DNA of 64,000 bases, from positions 3,428,001 through 3,492,000 of the forward strand of contig JAKNDB010000088.1 in assembly GCA_024305405.1 (NCBI GenBank). Reading direction: 5' to 3'. A program made the translations under genes and the position numbers. The stretch's first letter is position 1. Each line of letters opens with the position of its first letter. The notes beneath the pieces are model-generated. The model was not told where the DNA came from. It did no database searches and worked only from the letters and a program-made list of their open reading frames with translations. Shown here in pieces: positions 37,282 through 51,946 of this stretch. The DNA is from Dirofilaria immitis. Its lineage: Eukaryota > Nematoda > Chromadorea > Rhabditida > Onchocercidae.

Positions 37282-40200
37282 TCAAGCACTGCTTCTAATA
37301 AGAGCGAAGATTCGTTGTAATACAGTCAGTTCATCCGTAGCAGCTTTTGGTTTCTTGAATAATGACCAAGTGCGGTCAGCTATATCACTTTCTTCCGGCT
37401 TCTCTAGATCTAATGGTGTTGACGAGTAGAATGAAACAACAGTACTTTCGGGTTCCACTGTTTTCACCGTAAAATGATTACTGTCTTTAGGATTGTAATA
37501 GGTGAATACAAGATATCTATAAATAAGTTAGTTTATATAAAATTAGACTTTTACAAATTATGCCTTAATTATTATGTAAGCAAATAGATTAATGATTTTT
37601 CATATTTCCAAAAATAATCGCAACTACAAACTTTTACAGTTTTTAATTTCTAAAACATTAAAGCATAATATTTCTAAGAATACAGGAAACATTATTTTCC
37701 TTTTAATTACGCGAAAAATATGAAATAATATTATTACTCTACTTATTAGTTAAACTAAAACACACCCGCTTTCAGATTTGTAATTGATCCAAACATTGTA
37801 TTTACGATGTCGGAAAACAAGCTGCTTAGTGTTCCAAGTGGTGCCATTAGGCTTATGTCGTAAAACCTAAAATAATTAAATCTTATATAATCATAATATA
37901 CCGATAGTTTAAATACTTTACTAAAATATGCAACTAAAAACCAACTTCACCACCACAATCACTACATCCGGGACATTTTATTGCATGAACGAATTCCGAT
38001 GAAGAAACGCATGCTTCATCAATGAGAATGCTATGAAATGGTATGATTTCTCGATGGTTCCGCCATTTCTAAAGAAATTCGTAATTCAATTTCAGATTTT
38101 AAATATGTTTTCATCCATAAAGGCTGACTCAGAGCCATTAAAAACAAAGAACTACTGCTAATATTACTACTATGATATTTAATGTTACTAGTATACTGCT
38201 TAGGGACAGTACGCAAGCATCAGAGATAAAGTAAACTTTAAATAAAAGATTTGTTATTTTTAACAACGAATTTGATCTGATTATTTTTATCTTCAACAAA
38301 CAATATAAATTATCTCTTGAAGCATGAACAACTTTTTGACAGAATTGAAATTATTAATTAAAGTATTTGAAATCTCTTAATAAATGTTAAAATAACTTCA
38401 TAACAATCCAAACGAAAAAAAAACAACTTACACGGATGAAACTGCAAAGTATTGAGGCGTTAATTTCAGTTTTACCAGTAATGCGCAAACGGAATCTCCG
38501 ACGTATAGCACTGTTTATTTGAAGAAATGAATCAAAAAGGCCTTCATTAACAATAATACATGAATTATACGCCTGGAATTTCGATTATGTTTTAATAACA
38601 TCAGCTAAAACATATTAAACATAAAATTTCATTCTTGACAAACATTAAGCTAACAAGAAGATGATTTAAGTGAATTACTGTTTAAATAAATCACGTTAAA
38701 ACCTTCACCGGTTGAATAATGTTCAATTCATCAATCCCATCTACACAAAATACTTTATGCAATTCGATCATTTGGTCTCCTCGAATCGAATCGAGAGTCA
38801 AACGACGTAAATTTGGTAGCCTAGAAAAACATTATCATTAGTGATGGTTGAAATATAATTTCTTCTATATTTCTCTGCATTATTCAAGACTAGCTTTAAA
38901 ACTTACTTCTTTAAAAACCAAAACAAAAGTAGTGTCGGTCTTTTCTGATACCATGATAAATCATGAAAAATCAGATGAAGCGGATGAATTTGATTCAACT
39001 GTTCAGCAAGTCTCTCAAAACGTCCATCAGAAAGTTTCGTTAATTCAGCGCTCACACTCTGAAATAAATTATATTGTTCAGATGAATTAAATATTTTTTT
39101 AAATTAAAGCAAATCGAGATTTAATTAATAATTATACATGGCATCAAGACGCATGGTATGAAAACTATACGCAGCATTTACTATTACTCGATAAAAGTCA
39201 AATGATGAAGAAAGAGATATCGAATCCAGATTTGAAGGTGAAATCAGAACTTTTGAAAACTTGAAAGTTCTGTTTAAAAATTTTTGCTAGAAATCCCAAA
39301 AATTAAATAAAGGACAAGTTCTGATACTTCGCTTAATACCGCAGTGGATGTGACATTCGGTATTATCTGGGACTTCTTTTGACTCGACGGAAGTAAATTG
39401 TATGGCACTCTAGTTGCAAATGAAAACGATCCAGAAGAACTTCCACCACTTCGGTAAGCATGTGGCGATTGCGATGATGCACGAGATATGGGTGAAGACT
39501 GCAATTCACAAAATTTCTAGTGAAATGAAAAATGTAAAATAACAGTTATATTCAAATATTATCACAATCCTATTATCATAGAATTATGCTATGAAAACAT
39601 CGTAAATAAATATATAATTTGATCTACTGTCTACAGAACATGGAATGTGTTATCTTCGCATTAAACGACTTCTTTAACTTATATTCACGTTAACTTTATT
39701 TCTCATTATTGTGGAAGTTAAAAATTTTGAAGCAATTTTTATAGTAACCTAAACGCCTATCTGGAAACAAAATGGTGAAAAACCTACAGTATTAGAAGAA
39801 ACTTTATTTTCTGGATTAACGGTCGCTGCTTGATTGCATATCGCCGGAGGAGCTAATGCATTATCAATAACGAGGCGTCCATGGTCACGTTCAAGGAAAG
39901 CACCGAAATTCTGCACCCAAACCTGATAATGGAACAAATAGATAAAAAGCCAACCATAAAGTTGAAGAATAATTGCTATATGAAGTCATAACGAATTAAT
40001 AAATGAATTCACAAACAAATATATAAATAAACAAGTAGATCAGTGACTATTTATCTCCGTTTTGTAAAATCTAATTTTTATACATAAAAGTTTTTTCGAT
40101 TTAATTGAGTCGGTTTTTATGATATTATAAAACTAAGAATTCTATTAAAATATACAAAGAAATGTGTAATGTCTGTTTAATTTATGATTCAAGAAACCAT

Positions 40201-42177
40201 AAAAATACGCAATGAAATGATATCATTTGACCGTCTGGAAATGGATGGGAACAACGTAATGATATATGCAAAAACAGTAACACTATCGAGAAAGCTAGGA
40301 AAAGAGAAGCAAATGCAAACAACTTGATATATACATGGAAAAAAGTCTCACAAAAAAATTTGGTGTTTAGAGAATTTTTACCTTTCCTACCATAAAATGG
40401 AAAAGACATATATATTTTGATATATAAGCATCAAAAGTATAAAATCCAGACGGATCCGATTTGTAATTTCTTCAAGACTTCAAAAACTTTTTATAGTTCT
40501 CGGGACACTTTAAAAATACTGTTGTACTCATTATTCAACGACCTTCAAAAGTGTACAGCAAAGATATTTGTATTTGACATTCAACGGAGATGTGAATGCC
40601 AAACATTCTTTTGCATATTACTGACGACTATCATACAGAACGGGTTCATACACAGCTACCGTGCAGTGGCAAACAGTTCACATATACATCTCTATTTCAT
40701 CTTATGAAAATATATAAAATCAATCTGCTGTATACAGAGCAATCTTTTCTATCTTCTCATATCCTTTTAAACTGGCGTTGATAGAGAATATCGCAAATTC
40801 CAATAGAAAATAATCCAAAGTTAGTTATTATTTAAAATTGAATCTAAATCCATTGCAAATTCCTTCTAAACAATAATAATTTCAATTTTTTGAAATATTT
40901 GGAAAATTTACCTCAATGATATCAAAGTTACGCGTCCATTCTGTCATGTCAAAGCGATAGGTCCAATTATTCAGTGCAGTATGTGCATAGCAATCAGCAT
41001 GAAAAATGGATTTACGTGATGTTATCAGCTCGGTGACAGAGTTGGAACATGACGGAAGACTGCTGAACTTTTCTAGGATAGCACTGAAGAAGACCGAAAA
41101 TTAATGAATATATAATATGTATATCAAAGTTTGCCCAGCATAAACATACACAGAGCGCTATCAAAAATTATGCGAAAAAGTAATTTACGACGAAGTAAAT
41201 GGTTTTCCTAAGCATACAGCTCAGAGAGAATACGACCTTGGCTTAGATGGTGGACATCGAGGAACCTGGCAGAATTCATAAAGAAGAAAAATAGAGACGA
41301 ACCGTCGTCGATCACATATATACAAACGAGCTTGTCCTTCACCAAGAATTGACTCACGGCTTTCTTTATCCATTTTATCAATTACGATACGCCAGCGGCG
41401 ACAAACCAAACGAGCTCGAAAACAAGCTAATGGTTCGCATCTAAAATTCAGTTTTTAAATATATTAGTTGTTCTATCTATGACTATGATTATACGAACAA
41501 TCTAGCAGTTATGCTTTTTTGCTTATTGTTATAAAAATTTTCATGTCTATCAAAATTTTAATTTATTCCATTTGAATTTTATTGTTAAATGAAAGGTAAT
41601 GCATAGCAAATATAATATAAGCCAATTTTTGAGAAAAAAATATTAATAAAGCATAACCCATTCATTATGCATATTTATATTTTTCGCCTGTATTAATCAA
41701 CCTTTCTTTCCCATTAAACATTATATGATATCATCTATTCTAGGAATATGAGGCTTTCCAAAAGTACTTTCAAATAATGACGTCAATGACAAGGAAGAAA
41801 AAAAAACGGGAAAGAAAAAACTGGAATGATGCGCAGTTATGGAATACATAAGTACTACTAACATCCTAACTTCCTTAATTTATAATACTAACTTTATGGA
41901 TATAAAAAAAAAAAAACAAATTTTAGTTAAAAACTGCGTATTTAAAAAGCAATATAATCATAGTTAGTTTTTTATCAATTCGTTAATTATAATTCATTCC
42001 TAATTGATTTAATTTTATTTAGTTTAATTTTAGTTTTAATATTTATAACTGCAACTAATGGGATAAATGAAAAAGAAAAATTGCATACCGTTTAAAAATC
42101 ATAAGTAATACTTCCACTGGAATGTCATCAATTGATCGGACATGTCTCGATCTTTTCATCGATGGTGGCAACATCAT
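37282..42177 (-). CDS. F-box protein with Ser-rich linker and unrecognised Cys-containing C-terminal region
   Basis: Predicted substrate receptor of an SCF (Skp1-Cullin-F-box) ubiquitin ligase. Twelve minus-strand exons fit in phase, about 564 aa: first exon 42177-42089, second 41440-41303, third 41083 to about 40913, then exons near 39.92-39.79, 39.50-39.33, 39.27-39.14, 39.06-38.91, 38.82-38.70, 38.57-38.43, 38.07-37.95, 37.87-37.77 kb, and the last 37.52-37.28 kb. Residues about 18-55 form the F-box: DIPVEVLLMIFKRCEPLACF followed by RARLVCRRWRIVIDKM, where the RLVCRRW pattern is typical. The middle has Ser-rich linkers (SSPISRASSQSP and SISLSSS) and a leucine-rich stretch (LPNLRRLTLDSI). 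The C-terminal third contains KCPGCSDCGGEV, a possible metal-binding Cys cluster, then VFRHRKYNVWINY and YLVFTYYNPKDSNHFTV; I do not recognise this domain. Substrate unknown. An acceptor-like TTGTAG lies about 60 bp upstream of the ATG, so a further 5' exon or trans-splicing is possible. Confidence 0.82.
41778..41785. promoter_or_regulatory. CRE-type palindrome TGACGTCA in F-box intron 1
   Basis: A perfect CRE/ATF palindrome lies in the first intron of the F-box gene. Near matches TGACGTAA occur upstream at 42,901, 46,195 and 61,195. CpG-containing 8-mers are uncommon in DNA this AT-rich, but function is only inferred. Confidence 0.3.
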
Positions 42178-45100
42178 TATAAGTACAGTTGTTGACGGTA
42201 GTGATGGTATAAATGGTAGAAGACAACAGATAATAGGCTACAATTTAGTTAATATTCAACAACATATCATAATTTCAATGTCGAAATATACGATGAGCAA
42301 AGAATGAAGCGATAAACACGTTGGAGGAATTTCAAAAACAAGAAATAAAATAAAAATGAAGTTCAATATATAATACGACATTTTGAAGTAATAGATTGCT
42401 TGAAAAAATAATAAAGCTTTGAAATTTTGAATCCTTAAAATCAAATTAAATTAAAATTAATTATATTAGTGTTAGAAAAGGATTAAAAGAAGTAGAAGCA
42501 TTTTTTGACTAATGTTTTGCGATCAGATAATTATTGCGATCGGATAATATTTTCGCGATCGTTTTCAGGAAGTAGAAAAAATAGTGAGTGTTTAGGAAGG
42601 TATGCATTTTAAAATATCATGAATGAAATGCAGTGAATACGACATTCCTTGCATCTTTTTCTTTCTCTAAGAGATAGAAATAATCATTTGTCGTTAGACA
42701 TAAAAGGATCTGAATTCCTTTAGTAATCAGGCCCAACCCTTTAATGTCATTTAATTTCCGGTCTCTTGCGCAAAAAAAAGGAGTAATTTTAAAGTGCTTA
42801 TAAATTCAAAATAAATAAAGGTTTAAATAATTGAAATAGGACTAATTACATCATTTAAACTTGAACGCACTGTTTTTGATATCGATAAGATGTTTATAGA
42901 TGACGTAAGATAAATGTAAGATACTTATTTTATATTCTCTTATATTCTTCTTTATTTTAAAGATCAGCCGCATCAAAAAGTCATTCTCATTTTCTCAAAT
43001 GTAATTTTTCTGAACTATGTGATATCAATGATATGTTAAGTCGGATATCAACTAGGAACAAAATTTCAGCAACTACTAATTGATACGGTAAGAATAAATC
43101 AAATGAGAAGTATAAAAATTCAAATTTATCAATTCGAGGTTATATTGCGAAAGTATAAAAAAATAAATAATTAAACGAATAACTAAGAAACTGATAGATT
43201 ATATTATCTAATGAAAGATCAATTGTTTAATTAATTGCATTACATATTTTAGTTCATTAGATATTGATTGATCATATTTATTCCAGCTATTAAATTCCTG
43301 ATGAAATATTTCTTAAAATTTGAAAAAAAATCACCAATAAAATCAATCAAGGTAATAAATAAGCATTTCATTAAATAAAAATCATTAGTTTATATAAGTA
43401 ATAATTAGAATTTCTCTAAAATAGCATCATATGACAAAAGACGACAAGCGCACGCGTCGTAAAACCGTAAAAAAAGAATGAGAAGATGGAAGTGCTTTAA
43501 AAATGCCAGTTGACGAAGAGGGAAATTGAATATATGAAATAATAATGATGTAGTATATATTTTTATTTTAATTTTAATAACATATAATATAATAGCACCC
43601 TTCTCGTGTCATTTAAATACTCAAAGGTTTAATACCAAATTTGAAAAAAAAACAGAATCTGATTCCATCAATTAAATAGTATTAATCATTAGAATCAAAT
43701 TTTGTATATTTGAATTCGAAAATTCATATCCACAATCCCATAGTTTTGAAGTCGTGAACAAATCATTTTTTAAGATAAAATATAATTTAAACAACTGAGA
43801 TAAAAGAAAACAAAAGTAGGAAATTTTAAGATTAAAAAACTAAATTACAAATCATAAAACAGAATTAAAAATCATTTAAAAAACCTAAAATGAAAATAAA
43901 TTTCACAGAATTTCAAATCAATGATCACTTGATTAGAGCTCACTAGAAGTAATCAAAGCATTAATTTCTTTTAATTATTCAATTCAATTCAATTCATTTA
44001 TTAATGCATCATTACGAAGCATCAATGTACGAGAAAATACATTCCCTTATTTGCTCCTTTATTTTACTTATTTCACGGCCAATATCATTAACCGTTTTAA
44101 ACAAGACAGAATCGTTAGGAACGGGCAAGAGTAGAAGAAATTAAAATTCGAAATGATGAAATTGTATCAAAAACATGTGGCTCTTTATGAAATTCGCTCC
44201 ATAGCGTGATGGGAACTTGATAACACGTTAAATGCAATAAGTTACCAGACGTGTATGCTAATGCTATTTCACGTCAGCCATTAATTGAATAGATTGATGA
44301 TGGATTTAAAAAAAATGAGTAATTCAAAATAAATCAAAGCGACACAGATCATGGGAATAAGAGAGATTCGGGAGAAGAGAGTGAAGTATTATAATATATT
44401 CATTGTAGATGCTTCTGTTAACAATCCTCCAGATGCTTTTCTGAAGCTCTCTCCCACATTATTTCAGAAGAAGAGTTCATTCTTACGATAAATTTGATGA
44501 AAATTCTCACTAAAATTCAAATCAACTAATAAAGCTTGAAAGCGATAGCGGTGATAAAATGAATAAAGACTAGGAATGTTAATAGGTCAGGATGTTAATT
44601 ATTAATTATCTAAATTATTATCAGATGGTTAGTTCAATTAAGGATATTAATTAGGTGAATGCTATCATCAAAATGCGAAATAGTAAAAACTGAAGCATTA
44701 TGGTTTTATAAAAAGTGAATTTAGTTTTTATAAACTAGAACGATGAAGGAAAAAGTTTAGCCTGAATCAATTTACTAAAAATAAATTCCAAACTCTACGA
44801 TCGAAAAGTAAACGAAAGAATATAACCCACCGGCAGCAATTGCCAGAGTCAACTGATTGATGTAACTAAATGTAGGATTAGAAAAGAGCCAATATGCAAA
44901 TTTTTGGTAAATCATTCACCCAATGCGAAATATGTAAATTAACTATTGTTAGTTTTTAATCATATTGATGCATTCGAAAAGTCTATCTGGAAATGACAAA
45001 GAATATAGAAAGAGTTAAACTGATTAATGAAATAATAGAAGTTTGGGGAAAAAAATTAGGCAGTGATGAAAAAGTAACAAGAGGAATTTGAATATCAATG

Positions 45101-45240
45101 GTTGAAATTGATAACGAGTCTTATCAAAGCATAACAGGAATTTGCACGAATTGCAAAGGAAATGAGTAAGAAGAGAATAGTACCCGCGTGATCAAAATAT
45201 GAATGATTCTTTTGAAATATAAGATAAAAAAATGGCGTAG
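42178..45240. other. Upstream flank of the F-box gene
   Basis: AT-rich sequence with no supported exon. It includes GATCG-containing short repeats near 42,520-42,565 (GCGATCAGATAATTATTGCG type), an AATTC pentamer run near 43,980, and A-runs. The minus-strand acceptor at about 42,238 suggests that the F-box 5' leader is spliced from somewhere to the right. Confidence 0.45.
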
Positions 45241-45259
45241 GATAGATGAATGGAAAAAC

Positions 45260-45560
45260 GATGTCTTTTACAAATGTCGCCTAGCTCGCTCAACTGCCCA
45301 TCTCGTCTGAGCAGCCATCTCCGGTTTTCTTTTTCTTTCCGGTTGCAGACAAACCGATCAATCTAATTATAAAACGGTCGCATGAGATTGTCTACAGATG
45401 ATAACATATACGATGAAAAAGTCATAAGTCATATAATGACAAATTGATAAAAAGGACGAAATTTGGCGACAGCTATGGCGACAAGAGATCGGGTTACGTT
45501 AGTGACAGACATCGTCGTCGTCTCGTCGTCGACGGGACGGTTCGACCACATACTGATGAC
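45260..45560. promoter_or_regulatory. GC-richer island, possible promoter or 5' exon
   Basis: A sharp rise in GC and CpG in an otherwise AT-rich desert. On the minus strand a TATA-like TTTTATAATTAG is followed by a purine-rich context and ATGGCTGCTCAGACGAGATG, which opens a short frame (MAAQTRWAVERARRHL) with a GT site after MAAQTRWA. On the plus strand, frames with Arg/Asp/Val-rich translation run through 45,463-45,560. It could be a bidirectional promoter or the remote first exon of the F-box gene or another gene. No exon could be joined with confidence. Confidence 0.3.
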
Positions 45561-48500
45561 TTATAGCAGTAACAAAAATTTTACGATCTTTTGGTGCCAC
45601 TTCTCCATCCGACTGACAACCATTTTTTCCTGGTTTCAGTATGGATTCTCGATGAAACTTTGAATAGATCATTTATTTCCTAAGGATTAATTAATATTAC
45701 ACTGTCTGCAACATTTGTATATTTTCAATGCGCCAAATTACTGAAAAAATTTGCTCTATAGCGTTAAGTATAAAGATGAATAGAATTTAAATTCAAACTC
45801 AAAAGTGAATTAGATTCAAGTACCGAATCAACTTATAATTAAGCCTATGTATTATGAATTTTCACTAAACTATAATTCTGAATTAATAAAAGTTCATGAT
45901 ACTGCTGATATCCTATTTGTTCTGTATCATCTTGATGACTATTTCCTAAATCATCCAATGAGACAATCATAAAAATTCGCCATGTCACATTTAAAGTAAA
46001 GTTATTAAGAAATGGATATACTTCTCAACAGTTCATTTTCACTCAACAAATAACTTCGAATGAAACTTGTTTTTAGTTTTCAACTGAAGACTCAACTCAA
46101 ATTTCAATTACTAAAGGGCAATTAAGAGTAGATTCTTAAAGAGAAATTTTGGAATTTAAAAATTCAATCCATTTCAAACATACATCATTTACGATGACGT
46201 AATTGAGAAGAGAAAAGATATTTCCGAAACAAACCGACAAAATCTATACAAATCATAATGGATACTGTAAGTATTGAAAAAAAAGTTGGAAAAAAATTCT
46301 TCATCTCCTTTTCACATTTATCTTATTTTACGTCACTGCTATAGTGAATCCATGAAACTGTTTTAGGAAAGTTTTCTATTGTTATTAGGCTGCTGTCGAG
46401 ACAGGAAAATGTCATCATCGGTGGGTGCCACAGTCTTGCTTTCCTTCCTTCCAACACATTTTAAAAAATAAAAAGAGCTAATAATCCTTTAACCATTTGG
46501 ACAAATGCCTCTTCTCTCCTCTTCCTCTATAAAAAATATGTATGGCTTCATTGCGATCATTGCGATCATTGCGACTCTCCTCCTCCACCCACGTTTGCTT
46601 CCCATTCAACAACAAAACAAAATATTCCGCCCAGCTATATTTGCATCAAACTTTTTTCCTCTTTGGAATGCGATTTTTTCTTTCTTTTTTTTTTGATGGA
46701 AGAACTGTTGCATTACAAATTGAAATTCTTGCAGTATTGGAAAGGTGAATGAATAATTTGAAATGAATCAATCGATTATCTCTTTAGAATGAAATATTCC
46801 AATGTCTTTTTTAATCGAAATAAAATTATTAATTAATAAATTATCCAAAAACTTTCATTAGTCAATTCATTAGATTATCAAATATTTTAATTGTTTACCT
46901 AACAAAGATTATAGATTATTTATTATAAATGAACAAACTTCTGCTATATTTTCGGTCTACAATGAAACTGTTCCAGTTATCATAAATGAGTTCTAAAATT
47001 TAACAAATTATTCCTAACCTTTTTCCCATTTAATTGTAAATTTATTTCTTATAAAAATTACGATACATATCGATGCAATAATATTTCCTATTAAAATTTT
47101 GTTTCATTTTTGATTCAAATAAAATGTATGAGGAATAAACAAAAGGCATAATAAAGTCAATTTTTCTTTATGCACCAATATATGATTTATGTTGAAAATG
47201 CTAAAATTATGAATTGTTAAAATCAAAAATTACTAGGATTATATGCTAATTGAGATAACTTAAATTTAAATATATCAATAAAAATTTGAAAACTCTTTCG
47301 GATTTGAACAGATTGTGTTACTGCGAAAGAAAGAAAAAAAATTTGGATTAAAAATATTCTCATCAATGCTAAATTGGTTATCTTTATGAAATCAATCATA
47401 TTATTACTTAGTTGAAGTTAATCAGTAATATTACTTCGAAACTTTTCTCGAGTCAATCTCCAATATTTTCCTCATGCTTCAATTCTTTCAGTCTCTCTCT
47501 TCTTTTCCCACGATAAACCTATTATTTCCATTTCAACCCTAAAGAAGATCCCATCCTATTGTCGATTTTGAATGGTAGCAAAGATAAAAACTATGACTCA
47601 GTTAATTTCTGATAGGTGTACTCAAATTTCTACAAAATAATTTCCTTTTAGGAAAGATATTTATTAATTATTATTTTATATTCCTATATATTACCGTTAT
47701 CAAATCCATATTAAATATTACTACCATATAAATGCGAATTATATATGAGTAATGATTGAAAAGTTAGAATAAGATGGTTTTGCCACGGTTAATTAAAACT
47801 TTCACTTCGAAATATTATTTTTTGGCGGGTTTCCAAAATCTTTTACTATTTCAAAGTTTCTGCAAAGTGTCTATCAATTTGCTAGTGGAATATAAGAGCA
47901 GAATTGAAATTGTTGCTTGGATCATAAAAAAAAATGATAATCTATATGGTTTATCAAAAAATATGAATTAGAATTTTAATATTAGATATATGCTCAATTA
48001 ATTTAAATAATGATGGAAATTTCTAACAAATCATATGCAAATATCTGTTCTTTCTTTGCTCTTATCGAAAATTAAAATGTTAAAAACAGTTCTGATTAAG
48101 AAGAAAATACTAAATAAGAATATGGCAATCATTGTGATTATTTCCTGGGATCAAAACATATGAAACATAAAAACAGATATTGAAATTCAATTCCATTTAA
48201 CTTAAATAAGAAGAATGAAGAAAAGTTGCTCTGATAAAAGACTGAAATTTTTGACATTGTTAAATCTCAAGCTGTCATAATGCATAATTAACTCTAAAAG
48301 AAAGAAAATGTATCTCTTCTTTCTCAATCTATTCGCAAACAAAATGCCAAGAAAAGATGACTTGAGGAAATAATTCAGAAATAAAATTATTCCAATGTTA
48401 TTCCTTGAAATTAAATGCTTGGAATTAGTATATTGAAATGAAGCCATTATGCATTCCAAATATCAAACCCAAGATTTGAAAATTGAATCAAATCTAATTC

Positions 48501-51500
48501 TTAAAATGATAAGTATATTGAATTATAAAATATATACCAACGAAATTGAAATTGTTATATTAAAACGATAATAAAAAGATTTGGTAAGTGATACGTCTCA
48601 TACAATGAATATCAAATGATATGATGAGAAGTTTTCAAAAATTTACTATCACATTCTAATATCATAGGTGAATATTTTTCCTTTAAATAATAATTCAAAG
48701 ATAATAATAAATCTTATCAATTAAAAAATAGGGCATTATGGGCGGGAAAAGTGAAATATTTTAAAATTTGTAAAGTATTTCCATTTATTAAGAGAATGTT
48801 TTTAAAAAAATGCTCTAAAATGAGAAGATGTTGTTTTAAAACAGAATCATGACACTTTTTTAAAAGCCATTCCTGATTCGTTTCACTTCTACCGCTCGTT
48901 CGAAAAGCTCATGTTTTGGATTTTAAGTAAGCAAAGAAAAACTACTGAATTTTCATCAGTTTAACGCCTACACATAACAACAATTGCTATCGCTACCGCT
49001 GCTACTGCCTTTTCCTCCATCTTTCATGAATTTTAAAATTTCGGACAAAAATTGTTATACTAAATAATGTACAATTAATCACATAACTTTTGTGTAAATA
49101 ATAAAAATTGCAACTTTAACTTTATTTTAGAATGACTTTCAATTATTCCAAAAATTTACCTTAAACTATTATGATAAACAATTTCAAATATTTCAATAAT
49201 ATAAAATAGTTAGTTGAACAGATAAATGCTTTTCAGATGAATTAATATAAATTTTATGAAATTTAAAATTTTTAAAACCAATTTAATTCAGAAAATGGGA
49301 AATGATAAAAAAATCAGTGAACATAACCAATATTATATTTCTTTCTTTACATTAGACCATTGCATAAGTAGATCAGATAAGAAAGTAACTGGCCGGATAT
49401 TCTCGAAAAATAAGTGGTGAAAGGAATGATAGATTTCTTTGCAGTAGCACTTTTCTTCTTCAATCTTCCCGGAAATATGGTCCGAAATTATGTGCATCAA
49501 TTGAAAAGAGTATAGGATCTCATGATGATAAAGATCAAAATATCTGAAGTTTGATGAACAGTGGAATATATTTCAATTTATTAATTGCTAAAAGGGAAGA
49601 AGCTATTAAATAAAAATGAAAGCAAGTATAAGACGAGATGATTTACGTATCTATATCTTCTAAAAAAAAGTCCGATTTAATTCCAATCAACTATGGAAAC
49701 GTGAAAATAGAACTATGTTGACGTAATAATAAATTAAGATGATTAAATTTAATGGATATCTAGGAGAAGAACCCAATAATTTAATGACTTATTTTTATTT
49801 CCAAAAAATAAGCGTATAAAAATCGAAATTCATGTGTGAAAAAAATTTTGGAACGCCGTTCTATGTATCATCAAATCACGTGTATAAAACGTTGAAGTCG
49901 AATTAACCATTGAGCGAATGAAATGAATAATGGATTCAAAAGCAAAATGATCGAAGAAGCATTACTCAAAAAAAAAAAAATCACATCTCTCAAATTATCC
50001 CAAATCATTTTCAAATCACATGCAAAAATAACATCAATTTATGATGGGAAAGATAAATAATTATTTATCAAACTTTGACAACCTAATAAAATTAATACTA
50101 ATTTTCCATATTATTTAAGGTTAAAATAAACGATAAATTTATTCTGTCCGGAAAGTGCTTAATATGTTAATGTATCCATAAAATTGAAATAAAGCTGATA
50201 TATTTGCATACAGGAATGAGTAAATAAAGAAATTTTGTTGATAGTGATACTGAGGAAGAGAAATAAATAAAGCTGTAACATGTAAAGAAAGACTGATAAA
50301 AATATCACAAATATTATCAGTTGACAATTGTTGTTATGGTTATAATAATGAAATATATATCTGCTTATTGGAATATGCATAAGATTTAATACGATTACGC
50401 GTGATTGGAATGTTATAAGATCATCTTGGTGCTGCTTGGAATTTTTATGCATTATCATTTATCAAAATACGCTTAATGATATTTTCCAATTTTAAACTTT
50501 AAGAATTTCAAAATTTATGTTATCATATCATTGAAGTCATCTGTACTAACAAAATGTACAGCATCTAGATACATCGTTAACCAAAATTATCAATTCACTA
50601 TCATAATTTAATTAGGAATAATTCATGAAAGGTGATAAGAATGAAAATTTCAATAATTAATTCATATTTTTTGATCTTAAAAAAAATACAAATGTAATAT
50701 TAAACTAAAAATAATTTACATAAGAATTTTGCAGTATTAGAAGAATGAAAAATTAGTTAAAATTAGATAGGAGTTGGAAAGTTTGCTTTCTTTTATATAG
50801 TCTAAATTTGCTATGAATAGATGATAAAAGCAAGTTTTCTTTAATGTAATTATTGAAAGATCTGTAAATAATTGACAACATTTTCAAAATCGCTTTTAGC
50901 ATTTCCTCAAGATGTGAACAGTACAGTGCTTCATTTAATCTATCGCACCGAAAAATCATTTTTGGGATCTTTTTTCTTTTGATTAAATTACGTATTGCTA
51001 TTTCCATACAAATATTTCAAAAATTTATAACTTAGATTAGGCGGATAATGAGACTGAAAATAATAGGAACGCACAAATGCTAGAAATTTTGTCAGCGATC
51101 ATCATCATCGTCAACTAATGGATAGAGTTCCGATTAATTTTTACTGTCATATTAATTAAGCTTTGAAAAATTATCCCTATCATTAGAAATAATTCGAAAG
51201 TAAATCCAAAAGTGAAAATACGGCCAATTGAGCAGAGCCATGATCGAGAATTTCATCTTTTCTCGATTATTATTGCCTCCTTATTTCAACAGCAAAAGAA
51301 GCAATTAATCATAAACTGAAACTTGTTCATTACATTCCATAACGCTCATCATTCCCTCTTTTTCCTCTACTTTTATTTTTTATTTTTTAATAAAATTTAG
51401 AACTGGAATGGAAGGTAAAGAAGGAATTTGAATCACCTGATTTTCCAGCTATCCTTCTTGCATCTTCATCATCCACCTAATTTTTTTCCCTATATTTCCT

Positions 51501-51946
51501 GGTCATTTATATTTCATCTTGAAAAAACCTGATCCTCGGACTAATAAGTGCAAGCGCAGATATCCGATAATGACGACGTCATAGAAAAGGAAACATCGTT
51601 ATGAAATAGCAAGTGAGGGTAAAATACGAATGATGAAAAAATGAAATCAATGATTCATGGTGGAAAAGGTATGTTTATCATATATTATATTATGATAAGT
51701 GAAAGAATATATTTAACTTATATTTTGAACATAATGCATACTGTATAAATAAATCAACAAATTAATAAGCAATAACGAAATAAACAAGTAAACATATATT
51801 CAGCTACAGGAGTTTTGTTTGACGAGAAAATTTATGAAAAAAATAAGTAAAGGAAAAAAGAGTTTACAAGCGATCACATCTGGTACTATTGTCTGATAGC
51901 AGGTGGTATTAACTAGTAGTTAGGAGTGATAAAAAGAACGCTCAGC
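45561..51946. other. Gene-poor AT-rich region
   Basis: No supported exon in about 6.4 kb. A 9-bp unit (TTGCGATCA) is repeated nearly three times at 46,550-46,574. Open frames here (for example 46,505-46,748, 48,459-48,202 and 50,458-50,159) are low-complexity and lack domains. It could be a long intron or true intergenic DNA. Confidence 0.5.
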
